Source: Rhodovarius crocodyli (GTDB taxonomy: Bacteria > Pseudomonadota > Alphaproteobacteria > Acetobacterales > Acetobacteraceae). Taken from it: a stretch of DNA of 64,000 bases. This document shows positions 42,817 through 50,912 of this stretch, one piece after another. How positions within the stretch are numbered: position 1 is the first letter of the stretch; each line of letters starts with the position of its first letter. Under the pieces are notes generated by a model, which was given only the letters and a program-made list of their open reading frames with translations, was not told the origin of the DNA and did not search any database. The DNA lies in the NCBI RefSeq assembly GCF_004005855.1, contig NZ_SACL01000007.1, positions 62,001 to 126,000 on the forward strand, given 5' to 3'. The translations under genes were made by a program, and so were the position numbers.

Positions 42817-44177
42817 TCATCGTCGGCGCGGGCCCTGCCGGGGTGCGCGCGGCGGAACGGCTGGTGGCGGCGGGGCTGCGCCCGACCGTGGTGGATGAGG
42901 GCATGCGCGCGGGCGGGCAGATCTATCGCCAGCAGCCGCCGGGCTTCACCCGCAGGCCGGAGGAACTCTACGGCACCGAGGCCGGGCGGGCGGTGGCCGT
43001 GCACGGCGCCTTCGCGGCGCTGGCCGGGCGCATCGACTACCTGCCCGAAACCCTCGCCTGGAACATCGAGCCCGGGCTGCTGCATGTGGCGCGCGACGGC
43101 GTCGCCCGGAAGCTGCCCTATGACGCCGTCATCCTGGCCACGGGCGCGACAGACCGGCTGCTGCCGGTGCCGGGCTGGACGCGGGCGGGCGTCTATTCCC
43201 TGGGCGGGTCGCAGGTCTCGTTGAAGGCGCAGGCCTGCGCCATCGGTGCCAGGGTCGCGTTCCTGGGCACGGGGCCGCTGCTGTATCTGGTCGCCTCCCA
43301 ATACCTGAAGGCGGGGGTGGAGGTGGCGGCGGTGCTCGACACCTCGCCCGCCTCGGCGCGGTTCAAGGCGCTGCCGCTGATGGCGTCGCGCCCCGGCCTG
43401 CTGGTGAAGGGCGCGGCCCTGATGTGGAAGCTGCGCGGGGTGCCCATCCTCCGCGGCGTGACGCCGCTTGCCATCGACGGCGACGACAGCGGCGTGACCG
43501 GCATCCGCGTGAAGGATGCCGGGGGCCGCGAGCACCGCTTCGCGGCCGATGCGGTCGCCATGGGCTGGCACCTGCGCCCCGAGACCCAGCTGGCCGACCT
43601 GGCCGGCGTGCCGTTCGAGCATGATGCGCTCTCGGGGCTTTGGATGGCGCAGGTGCAGGCCGATGGCCGCACTGCCGTGAAGGGCGTCTACCTGGCGGGC
43701 GACGGCGCGCGCATCCTGGGTGCCGATGGCGCCGAGATCGCGGGCACGCTCGCCGCCACTTCCGTGCTGGCCGACCATGGCATTCAGGTGCCGGTGGCCG
43801 AGGTCGTGGAGCTGATCGGCCGGCGCGCCGTGATGGACCGCTTCCGGCGCGGGCTGCTGCGCGCCTTTCCCTGGCCCGGCCATCTGGCCGCCGCCGTGCC
43901 GGACGACACGCTGCTGTGCCGCTGCGAGGCGATCACGGCAGGCGAGTTGCGCCGTTCCGCGAGCGACCTGGGCGCGCCGGAGGTGAACCGCGCCAAGGCC
44001 CTGACGCGGGTCGGGATGGGCCGCTGCCAGGGGCGCTACTGCGGCCCGGCGGGCCAGGAAATCCTGGCCGCCGCGCGCGGCGTGGCCCTGCCCGAGGTCG
44101 GCCGCCTGCGCGGCCAGGCGCCGGTCAAGCCGCTCTCCATCGCCACCGTTGTCCCCCTTGGGGTGGAGGACGCCTGA
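42798..44177 (+). CDS. FAD/NAD(P)-binding oxidoreductase with C-terminal Cys cluster, HcnB-like
   Basis: 459 residues. The ATG overlaps the ferredoxin-like gene; in-frame sequence upstream belongs to that region and the LysR promoter. N-terminal dinucleotide motif VVIVGAGPAG (6-15), ATGATDRLLPVPGW, a second GXG motif (VAFLGTGPLLYLV), and a FAD-binding GVYLAGDGARILGAD. The C-terminal part carries LLCRCEA and GRCQGRYCGP, cysteines of a BFD-like [2Fe-2S] domain. Middle subunit of an HcnABC/OoxA-type dehydrogenase. Electron acceptor presumably the respiratory chain. Confidence 0.87.
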   Translation: MAAPRVVIVGAGPAGVRAAERLVAAGLRPTVVDEGMRAGGQIYRQQPPGFTRRPEELYGTEAGRAVAVHGAFAALAGRIDYLPETLAWNIEPGLLHVARDGVARKLPYDAVILATGATDRLLPVPGWTRAGVYSLGGSQVSLKAQACAIGARVAFLGTGPLLYLVASQYLKAGVEVAAVLDTSPASARFKALPLMASRPGLLVKGAALMWKLRGVPILRGVTPLAIDGDDSGVTGIRVKDAGGREHRFAADAVAMGWHLRPETQLADLAGVPFEHDALSGLWMAQVQADGRTAVKGVYLAGDGARILGADGAEIAGTLAATSVLADHGIQVPVAEVVELIGRRAVMDRFRRGLLRAFPWPGHLAAAVPDDTLLCRCEAITAGELRRSASDLGAPEVNRAKALTRVGMGRCQGRYCGPAGQEILAAARGVALPEVGRLRGQAPVKPLSIATVVPLGVEDA

Positions 44178-45304
44178 TGCACCAGTCCGATGTGATCGTC
44201 GTGGGCGGCGGGCTGATGGGGGCGGCCACCGCCTTCTTCCTGCGCAAGCGCGGGCTTTCCGTCACGCTGCTGGAGCGCGGCCTCTGCGGCCAGCAGGCCA
44301 GCGGCACCAATTTCGGCAACGTCCGCCGCCAGGGGCGCTTCCTGCCGCAGCTGCCGCTCGCCAACCGCTCGCGTGAGATCTGGGGCCGCCTGCCGGAGCT
44401 GATCGGCGAGGATGTGGAGTTCATCCGCACCGGCCACCTGCGCGTGGGCTACCGGCCCGAACATGTGGGCATGATGGAGGCCTATCGCGACAACGCCGCC
44501 CCCTATGGGCTGGAGCTGGAGCTGATCAGCGCCAACGCGTTGCGGGAACGTTTCCCCTTCATCGGGCCGGAGGCGATCGCCGGCTCCTACTCGCCGAATG
44601 ACGGCCATGCCAACCCGCGCCTCTCGGCCCCCGCCTTCGCCCGTGCCGCCACCCGCGCCGGCGCGAAGGTGGTCGAGAACTGCGAGGTGATCTCCATCGA
44701 GCGCGGCGTCGAGGACTTCCGCGTCGAGACGAAAACCGGCGACATCTATCGCGCGCCGATGGTGCAGGTCTCGGCCGGGGCCTGGGGCGGGCGCATGGCG
44801 GCCGCGATGGGTGAGCCCGTGCCGATCCAGGTGAAGGGCCCGCAGATGGGCGTCACGGAGCCCGTGCCCTATGCCATCACCCCCGTGCTGGGCGTGACGA
44901 CCAAGGACCTGCCGGAGGTGATCTACGCCCGCCAGGTGACCCGCGGGAACATCGTGTTCGGCGGCGTGGGCCATGGCCCGGCGGATCTGGACACCATCCG
45001 CGCCCGTGTGCGGCCGGAGGTGACGTTGCAGCAGTTCGGCCAGTTGAAGCGCATCGTGCCGGCGCTGGCCAAGCTGAACATCATCCGGGTCTGGAGCGGC
45101 ATCGAGGGCTATATGCGCGACGACATCCCCGTGATGGGGCCGAGCGCGAAGGTGCCCGGGCTGTTCTATGCCTTCGGCTTCTGCGGCGCGGGCTTCCAGC
45201 TGGGCCCGGGCGTGGGCGACGTGATGGCGGAGCTGATCGCGACCGGTGCCACCACCACGCCGATCGAGCCTTTCTCCATCGCCCGCTTCGCGGAGAAGGC
45301 CTGA
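44177..45304 (+). CDS. DadA/glycine-oxidase-type FAD dehydrogenase, HcnC-like catalytic subunit
   Basis: 375 residues, FAD-dependent D-amino-acid/glycine oxidase fold. Starts SDVIVVGGGLMGAATAFFLRKRG with the Rossmann motif; FGNVRRQGRFLPQLPLA and SAGAWGGRMAAAMG are typical, and YAFGFCGAGFQLGPGVG closes the FAD site. TGATG joins it to the previous gene. It is the substrate-oxidising subunit of the three-part dehydrogenase. With the amidase and peptide-type binding protein downstream, the substrate may be an amine or amino acid released from an amide; this is inference. Confidence 0.87.
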   Translation: MHQSDVIVVGGGLMGAATAFFLRKRGLSVTLLERGLCGQQASGTNFGNVRRQGRFLPQLPLANRSREIWGRLPELIGEDVEFIRTGHLRVGYRPEHVGMMEAYRDNAAPYGLELELISANALRERFPFIGPEAIAGSYSPNDGHANPRLSAPAFARAATRAGAKVVENCEVISIERGVEDFRVETKTGDIYRAPMVQVSAGAWGGRMAAAMGEPVPIQVKGPQMGVTEPVPYAITPVLGVTTKDLPEVIYARQVTRGNIVFGGVGHGPADLDTIRARVRPEVTLQQFGQLKRIVPALAKLNIIRVWSGIEGYMRDDIPVMGPSAKVPGLFYAFGFCGAGFQLGPGVGDVMAELIATGATTTPIEPFSIARFAEKA

Positions 45305-45306
45305 CC

Positions 45307-45759
45307 ATGCTGGGTTTCGAGACGGGGGTGTTTGAGACCCGCCATGGCGACTACCTGATTTCGACGGACCGCGAGAAGCTGGACTTCGCGGCGATCCATC
45401 GCTTCCTGGCCACCGAATCCTATTGGGCGCAGGGGATGGACCCGGCGCTGCTGCGCCGGGGCATCGACAATTCCCTGCCCTTCGCTGCCTATGATGCCTC
45501 GGGCGCGCTGGCCGGCTTCTGCCGCGTGGTCACGGACGGGACGCTATTCGCCTATCTGCGCGACGTGTTCGTGCTGGCGCGGCATCGCGGCACGGGCCTC
45601 GGGCGCGCCATCACCCGGGCCGCGCTGGACCACCCGGACCTGGCAGGCATGAAGAACTGGACGCTGGCGACCAGGGACGCCCACGGCGTCTATGCGGCAC
45701 TCGGCTTCAGGCCCGTGCCCGATCCCACGATGTACATGCAGAAGAAGGAAACGCCCTGA
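45307..45759 (+). CDS. GNAT acetyltransferase
   Basis: 150 residues. Acetyl-CoA loop is VLARHRGTGLGRAITRAAL, preceded by LAYLRDVFV-type beta strand (FAYLRDVFVLA) and followed by RDAHGVYAALGFRPV. Small-molecule acetyltransferase of unassigned target. It starts two bases after the HcnC-like stop and its TGA overlaps the amidase ATG, so it belongs to the same operon and might acetylate the amine substrate or product. Confidence 0.83.
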   Translation: MLGFETGVFETRHGDYLISTDREKLDFAAIHRFLATESYWAQGMDPALLRRGIDNSLPFAAYDASGALAGFCRVVTDGTLFAYLRDVFVLARHRGTGLGRAITRAALDHPDLAGMKNWTLATRDAHGVYAALGFRPVPDPTMYMQKKETP

Positions 45760-47177
45760 TGGCGCAGGAACCTTGGGCCATGGGGGCGGTCGAGCTCGCC
45801 GCCGCGATCCGCACCGGTCAGCTCTCCAGCCGCGAGGCGACCGAAAGCGCGCTGTCCCGCATGGCCGCCGTGAACCCCGCGCTCAACGCGGTGGTGGAGC
45901 CCATGATCGAGCAGGCCCGCGCCGCCGCCGATGCGGCCGATGCTGCGATCGCGCGCGGTGACGTGCTGGGCGCCCTGCACGGCGTGCCGGTGACGATCAA
46001 GATGAACGTCGACCAGACGGGCATGCCGCGCACCAACGGGCTGAACGCCTACAGGGACCGCGTGGCCACCGATGACAGCCCGGTGGTGACCAACATGCTG
46101 AAGGCGGGCGGCGTGGTGCTGGGCCGCACCAACTGCCCGGCCTTCGCCGCGCGCGGCTTCACCAGCAACGAGCTGCATGGCGCCACCTACAACCCGTTCA
46201 GCCGCGACGTGACGCCGGGCGGTTCCTCGGGCGGGGCGGCGGCGGCGGTGGCGGCCGGCATCGGTGCCGTGGCGCATGGCAATGACCTGGGCGGTTCCGT
46301 GCGCCAGCCGGCCGCGCTGTGCGGCGTGGTGGGGCTGCGCTGCACGCCCAGCCGCATCCCGAACTACAACCCCTCCGTGGCGCTCGACCGGCCCTATATC
46401 CATCAATCCACCACCTCTCAGGGGCCGCTGGCGCGCAGCATCGCCGACGCCCGGCTGGGCTTCGAGGCGATGGCCGGACGCGACCCGCGTGACCCCTGGT
46501 GGGTGCCCGCCCTGCCGGCCTCCGACCGCCCGAGCCTGCCGGCGCGCGTGGCGCTGTATCTTGGCCGCGATGACGGCCCGGAACCGGTGGACCCCGTGGT
46601 GCGCGACGCGCTGACCCGCGCGGCGCTGGCCTTCCAGGCCGCCGGCTGGGTGGTCGAGGAAGCCGAGCCCCCGATGTGGGAGGAGGCGCTGGCCCTCCAT
46701 CGCTCCCTGCTGTTCGCCGAGCGTGAACTCGGTACCAACCGCGACATCATGGCCCATGGCGACATCATGGTCCGCCGCAGCATGCAGGGCCGGGCCGCGA
46801 TGAAGCCCGACCCGATCCCGGACATGGAGGCCTATGTCCGCGCCGTCGCCCGGCGCAGCACCATCCTGCGCGCCTGGAACCTCTTCTTCGAGAAGTACCC
46901 CCTGCTGCTGATGCCCAATGCCTGGCTGAACGCGCTTCCCTTCGAGTACGATCAGCAGGGCGATGAGGCGGTGGCCCGCACCCAATGGGCGTTGGCGCCG
47001 CATCATGTGACCGCGCTGCTGGCGCTGCCGGGCCTGTCGGTGCCGACCGGCCTGCACGCCGGCCTGCCCACCCATGTGCAGCTGGTGGCCGGGCGCATGC
47101 AGGATGAGTTCCTGTTCGACGCCGGCCAGATCATCGAGGATGCCTGCGGCATCCTGACCCCCATCGACCCCCGCTGA
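45759..47177 (+). CDS. Amidase-signature-family amidase
   Basis: 472 residues. The Ser-cis-Ser-Lys triad is clear: K81 in VTIKMNVDQTG, S156 in TPGGSSGGA and S180 in NDLGGSVRQ, with the 75 and 24 residue spacing of the family. Hydrolyses an amide bond to a carboxylate and ammonia or amine. Its ATG overlaps the GNAT stop (TGATG) and a peptide-type binding protein follows by 14 bp, so an imported amide is a reasonable substrate. GatA is unlikely because no gatB or gatC is nearby. Confidence 0.9.
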   Translation: MAQEPWAMGAVELAAAIRTGQLSSREATESALSRMAAVNPALNAVVEPMIEQARAAADAADAAIARGDVLGALHGVPVTIKMNVDQTGMPRTNGLNAYRDRVATDDSPVVTNMLKAGGVVLGRTNCPAFAARGFTSNELHGATYNPFSRDVTPGGSSGGAAAAVAAGIGAVAHGNDLGGSVRQPAALCGVVGLRCTPSRIPNYNPSVALDRPYIHQSTTSQGPLARSIADARLGFEAMAGRDPRDPWWVPALPASDRPSLPARVALYLGRDDGPEPVDPVVRDALTRAALAFQAAGWVVEEAEPPMWEEALALHRSLLFAERELGTNRDIMAHGDIMVRRSMQGRAAMKPDPIPDMEAYVRAVARRSTILRAWNLFFEKYPLLLMPNAWLNALPFEYDQQGDEAVARTQWALAPHHVTALLALPGLSVPTGLHAGLPTHVQLVAGRMQDEFLFDAGQIIEDACGILTPIDPR

Positions 47178-47191
47178 GACGGAGAGACACC

Positions 47192-48745
47192 ATGCGCCTG
47201 ACCGCCATCGCCCTGGGCTGTTGCCTTTCCATCCCGGCCTGGGCGCAGACGCTGACGCTCGGTGTCAGTGCCACGCCGAACTCGGTGGACCCGCATTTCA
47301 ACTACGGCACCTCCACCCAGACCCTGACCTATCATCTGTTCGACACGCTGTTCCAGCGCCAGCCGGACAGCACGCTGGCGCCCGGCCTCGCGCTGTCCTG
47401 GCACGCGGTGGAGCCCACGGTGTGGGAGATCAAGCTGCGGCCCGACGTGCGCTTCACCAACGGCGCGGCCTTCACCGCCGATGACGTGGTGTTCAGCATC
47501 GCCCGCGCGCCCAATGTGCCCAATGCCACGGCCAGCTATGCCGGTGCCGTGCGTTCGGTCGACCGGGTGGAGGTGATCGACCCCCTGACCATCCGCATCC
47601 ACACCCGCGGCCCGGCCCCCACCATGCCGATGGACATGGCCCCGCTCGGCATCGTCTCCCGCCAGGTGGGTGAGGGTGCCGCGACCGAGGACTACAATGC
47701 AGGCCGCGCCGCCATCGGCACCGGCCCCTACCGGCTGATCCGCTTCATCCCCGGCCAGCAGGCCGAGCTGGAGCGCAACCCGAACTGGTGGGGCCCCGCC
47801 CAGCCGTGGGAGAGGGTGGTGCTGCGCTTCCTGCCCAATGCGGGAACCCGCACCGCAGCCCTTCTCTCGGGCGATGTGGACCTGATCGACACGCCATCCC
47901 CGAACGACCTGCCGCGCCTGCGCGGCGACAACCGCTTCGCGGTGTTCTCCGGGGCCAGCATGCGGCTGGTCTATCTGGCGCCGAACCAGCAGGCGCAGGT
48001 CGCGCCCTTCATCACCGACAATGCGGGCAACCCGCTGCCCGCCAACCCGCTGCGCGACCAGCGCGTGCGCCAGGCGCTGTCGATGGCCATCAACCGCGAG
48101 GCGCTGGCCACCCGCATCATGCAGGGCACGGCCAGCCCCGCCGGGCAATGGATGCCGGCCGGCACCTACTCCCACAATCCCGCCGTGCCCGTGCCCGCGC
48201 AGGATATCGAGGGCGCGCGCCGGCTGCTGGCCGCCGCCGGCTATCCGGACGGCTTCCGCATGACCATGCATGTGCCCAACAATGCCCGCCCGACCGACCC
48301 GATCTCGGCCCAGGCGATCGCGCAGATGTGGACGCGGGTGGGTGTGCGCACGGAGGTGGAGGCCCAGCCGCTCGCGGCCTACTCCCCGCGCGCGGCGCGG
48401 ATGGAGTACGCCATGACCATGCATGGCTGGGGCAGCATCGGCCATTCGGGCCACCCGATGGTGAACATGGTGGCCACCAATGACCGCCAGCGCCTGACCG
48501 GCGGCTTCAACCGCTCGGGCTACTCCAACCCCGCCATCGACGAGATGATCGCGACCGCCATGGCCGAGATGGACGACGCGAAGCGCGAGCAGCTGCTGAA
48601 CCAGGCGGTGGCTGCCTCGATCCAGGATGGGGCGGTGATCCCGCTCTATAACCTGACCAATTTCTGGGCCGCGCGCCGGGGGGTTGAATACCGGCCGACG
48701 ACCTATGACTACACGCTGGCGATCAATGCGCGGCCGGTCAGGTAG
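47192..48745 (+). CDS. Orphan periplasmic substrate-binding protein, family 5
   Basis: 517 residues with signal peptide MRLTAIALGCCLSIPAWA. The SBP-5 motif is TLTLGVSATPNSVDPHFNYG, then YHLFDTLFQRQ and WEIKLRPDVRFTNGAAFTADDVVFSIAR. Last gene of the operon begun by the HcnA-like gene. No permease or ATPase genes follow: the operon ends in an AT-rich double hairpin. Probably binds the compound broken down by the amidase and dehydrogenase. Confidence 0.88.
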   Translation: MRLTAIALGCCLSIPAWAQTLTLGVSATPNSVDPHFNYGTSTQTLTYHLFDTLFQRQPDSTLAPGLALSWHAVEPTVWEIKLRPDVRFTNGAAFTADDVVFSIARAPNVPNATASYAGAVRSVDRVEVIDPLTIRIHTRGPAPTMPMDMAPLGIVSRQVGEGAATEDYNAGRAAIGTGPYRLIRFIPGQQAELERNPNWWGPAQPWERVVLRFLPNAGTRTAALLSGDVDLIDTPSPNDLPRLRGDNRFAVFSGASMRLVYLAPNQQAQVAPFITDNAGNPLPANPLRDQRVRQALSMAINREALATRIMQGTASPAGQWMPAGTYSHNPAVPVPAQDIEGARRLLAAAGYPDGFRMTMHVPNNARPTDPISAQAIAQMWTRVGVRTEVEAQPLAAYSPRAARMEYAMTMHGWGSIGHSGHPMVNMVATNDRQRLTGGFNRSGYSNPAIDEMIATAMAEMDDAKREQLLNQAVAASIQDGAVIPLYNLTNFWAARRGVEYRPTTYDYTLAINARPVR

Positions 48746-48869
48746 CGTCCGAGTTCTTTTTTGTAAAAAAGAGCCAAAAAACTTTTAATAAATAAGAGGC
48801 GCGCCTGATGGTCGGCGCGCCCTAAAACTCAGGAAGTCTTTTTGCTTCTTTTTCTTCAGAAAAAGAAGA
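48746..48869. terminator. AT-rich palindromic terminator island between convergent operons
   Basis: Contains TCTTTTTT-GT-AAAAAAGA (48755-48772), a GGCGCGCC pair spaced by eight bases (48798-48821), and CTTCTTTTTCT-TC-AGAAAAAGAAG, a perfect 11-bp stem (48845-48868) two bases from the enoyl-CoA-hydratase stop. Base composition is unlike its surroundings. The outer hairpins probably terminate the two converging operons. Confidence 0.65.
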
Positions 48870-49646
48870 TCACCTGTTCTTCCACTCCGGCTTGCGCTTC
48901 TCCGCAAACGCCTTCGGCCCTTCGACGTAATCCTCGCTGTCGATGTTGCGCTGCTGTGCCGGATAGATGGTGCCGATCGCCTGCGGCAGTGTCGGCTGAT
49001 CAAGCCCCGCATAGACCGCCTGCTTGGACGCCCGCACCGCCAGCGGCGAGCATTCCAGGATCTGCGCCGCCCAGCGCTTAGCCCCCTCCAGCGCCTGGCC
49101 CTCGGGCACCACCTCGTTCACGAAGCCCAGGGTCTTGGCTTCCTGCGCGGGCACGCGGCGGCCGGTCAGGATCATGCCCAGCGCCTGCTTCTGGCCGATC
49201 ATCCGCGGCAGGCGATGCACGCCGCCCGCGCCCGCGATCAAGCCCACGCGGGGTTCCGGCAGGGCGAACAGCGCGTTCTCGGCGGCGATGATCAGGTCGC
49301 AGGCCAGCGCGATCTCGAAGCCGCCGCCCATGGCGATGCCGTTCACGGCGGCGATCAAGGGCTTGTCCAGGTCATAGCGCGTGGTCAGCCCGGCGAAGCC
49401 GGTGGGCGGGCCGGGGCGGCGCTTGCCGGCGGCCTGCACCTTCAGGTCGTTGCCGGCGGAAAAGGCCCGGTCGCCCGCCCCGGTCACGATCGCCACCCAC
49501 AGGTCGGGGTTGGCGGCGAACTCGTCCCATACCTGGCTCAGCTCGAAATGCGCATCGGCGTGCAGGGCGTTCATCACCTCCGGCCGGTTGAGGGTGACGA
49601 TGCGCAGGCGGCCTTCATCCCGGACGGTGCAGTACTGATGGGTCAT
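48870..49646 (-). CDS. Enoyl-CoA hydratase/isomerase-family protein
   Basis: 258 residues, crotonase fold. Oxyanion-hole segments are FSAGNDLKVQ and AMGGGFEIALACDLIIAAENA; the active-site glutamate is likely in LPEPRVGLIAGAGGVHRLPR. The last gene of the SDR-ACAD-APH-DUF6285 operon, starting in an ATGA overlap with DUF6285. It hydrates or isomerises an enoyl-CoA, the step after the acyl-CoA dehydrogenase. Carnitinyl-CoA-dehydratase-like members look similar; the actual acyl group is unknown. Confidence 0.87.
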   Translation of the reverse strand: MTHQYCTVRDEGRLRIVTLNRPEVMNALHADAHFELSQVWDEFAANPDLWVAIVTGAGDRAFSAGNDLKVQAAGKRRPGPPTGFAGLTTRYDLDKPLIAAVNGIAMGGGFEIALACDLIIAAENALFALPEPRVGLIAGAGGVHRLPRMIGQKQALGMILTGRRVPAQEAKTLGFVNEVVPEGQALEGAKRWAAQILECSPLAVRASKQAVYAGLDQPTLPQAIGTIYPAQQRNIDSEDYVEGPKAFAEKRKPEWKNR

Positions 49647-49951
49647 GGCGTTTTTTCCCTGATGGCGCGCGGGTCGCTGACGGCGCAGCGGGCGCGGAGT
49701 TCCTCGCGGATCGCGGCCAGAAGGGCCGCATGGGCGGGCTCGCCCGGGTCGGCCTGGCCCGCGCGGATCATGGCGGTGGCGCCCGCCAGCACGGTGGCCG
49801 CGGGCGGGGCGGGGCGGGCCGCGATCTCCATGGCGCGCGCGATCATGCGGGCTTCCAGCTGGCGCTCGCGCGGCAGGGCGGGCAGCAGGCTTTCCAGCAG
49901 CAGGGCCCGGGCGGTGGCCAGCAGATCCGGGGCGTCAGGGCGTTCCGGCAT
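49643..49951 (-). CDS. DUF6285 small protein
   Basis: 102 residues, helical and arginine/alanine-rich, with LLATARALLLESLLPALP and RMIARAMEIAAR. I recognise it as the small family typically encoded between an APH-type phosphotransferase and acyl-CoA genes. Overlaps the phosphotransferase gene by 17 bp and the enoyl-CoA hydratase by four, so it is made in fixed ratio with them; a subunit or chaperone of the kinase-like partner is a fair guess. Function unknown. Confidence 0.7.
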   Translation of the reverse strand: MPERPDAPDLLATARALLLESLLPALPRERQLEARMIARAMEIAARPAPPAATVLAGATAMIRAGQADPGEPAHAALLAAIREELRARCAVSDPRAIREKTP

Positions 49952-50912
49952 TCGCCATCTCCAGCACTTCCCATTCCAGCCCGGGCACCATGTGGCCCGT
50001 CAGCGCCAATTCGAGGCTGCGTTCCTGGCCCGAGATGTGGCGCAGCGCCTGGTCGGCCGCGATCACGGCCCAGCGGATGGTGGCCCCCAGCTGCCAGTAG
50101 CGCACGCGGGCGGGGTCGGGCGTCCAGCCGGCCTCGGCGGCATAGCCCGCCAGGAAGGCATCCAGCGGCCCGATGCCGCCGGCCTCCAGATGGTCCTGGC
50201 CGAAACGCCAGCATCGGGCGGTGAACCAGCCGAGATCCTCATAGGGGTCGCCCCAGCCGGCGAATTCCCAGTCGAGCACTGCGGTCACGGCATCGCCGTC
50301 GACCATGACGTTGCCGCTGCGGAAGTCCCGGTGCAGCAGCACGGGCGGCAGGGCAGGGGGGGCGTTGCGTTCCATGTGGCGCAGCCCCCATTCCAGGGCC
50401 GGACGCGGGGTGCCCGCATCGTCCAGCCGGGCGCGCATCTCGGCGATGAAGTCGTTGTGGCCGAGGAAGGCCAGCTCCGCGCGCGGCGGCCGGATGCGGT
50501 GGATGCGCGCCAGCTCCCGCCCATGGGCGGCGGCCAGTGCCGTATTGCCCCCCCGCGCCGCGGCCGCCTTGGCCAGCGCATGGCCGGAAGCCGTGCCCGC
50601 CACACGGCGCATGACGAAGAAGGGCGCGCCCGCCACGCCGGCGTCGGCGCAGCAGAACAGCGGTTCGGCCACCGTCACGCCTGCCTCATGCGCCGCGCGC
50701 AGCAGGGCGAATTCCTCCACCCGGCTGCGGCTGACGGCCAGCGTCGTGGCGTTGTCCGTGCGCAGCACCCAGCGTTGCGGGGCGCTGTCCAGCGTGGCCT
50801 CCACGCCCCAGTTCTGCTGGATGGCACCGCCCGAGAGCCGCGCCATGGACTGGATCGCGACTGGCGCCCCTGCCGCAGCCGACAGCCAGTGTTCGAGGGC
50901 CGCCTTATCCAT
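49935..50912 (-). CDS. APH-family phosphotransferase of an acyl-CoA operon
   Basis: 325 residues, aminoglycoside-phosphotransferase/choline-kinase fold. Catalytic loop VLLHRDFRSGNVMV (HxDxxxxN) and metal motif AVLDWEFAGWGDPYEDLG are complete. The ATG chosen lies just inside the 3' end of the acyl-CoA dehydrogenase gene (8-bp overlap). This clade accompanies acyl-CoA dehydrogenases (the ACAD10/11-like pairing) and in characterised cases phosphorylates 4-hydroxy-acyl-CoAs; antibiotic resistance is not implied. Confidence 0.85.
   Translation of the reverse strand: MDKAALEHWLSAAAGAPVAIQSMARLSGGAIQQNWGVEATLDSAPQRWVLRTDNATTLAVSRSRVEEFALLRAAHEAGVTVAEPLFCCADAGVAGAPFFVMRRVAGTASGHALAKAAAARGGNTALAAAHGRELARIHRIRPPRAELAFLGHNDFIAEMRARLDDAGTPRPALEWGLRHMERNAPPALPPVLLHRDFRSGNVMVDGDAVTAVLDWEFAGWGDPYEDLGWFTARCWRFGQDHLEAGGIGPLDAFLAGYAAEAGWTPDPARVRYWQLGATIRWAVIAADQALRHISGQERSLELALTGHMVPGLEWEVLEMANAGTP

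Noticed and set aside
42520-45304. A straightforward hydrogen cyanide synthase operon (hcnABC)
   Set aside because: Subunit types match, but the same architecture is shared with opine and amino-acid dehydrogenases, and the amidase, GNAT and SBP neighbours do not fit cyanogenesis.
45759-47177. GatA subunit of tRNA amidotransferase
   Set aside because: The amidase triad is shared, but no gatB or gatC is nearby and the operon is catabolic.
49935-50912. Aminoglycoside-resistance kinase
   Set aside because: The fold is APH-like, but operon context with acyl-CoA dehydrogenase, DUF6285 and hydratase points to the acyl-CoA-associated clade.
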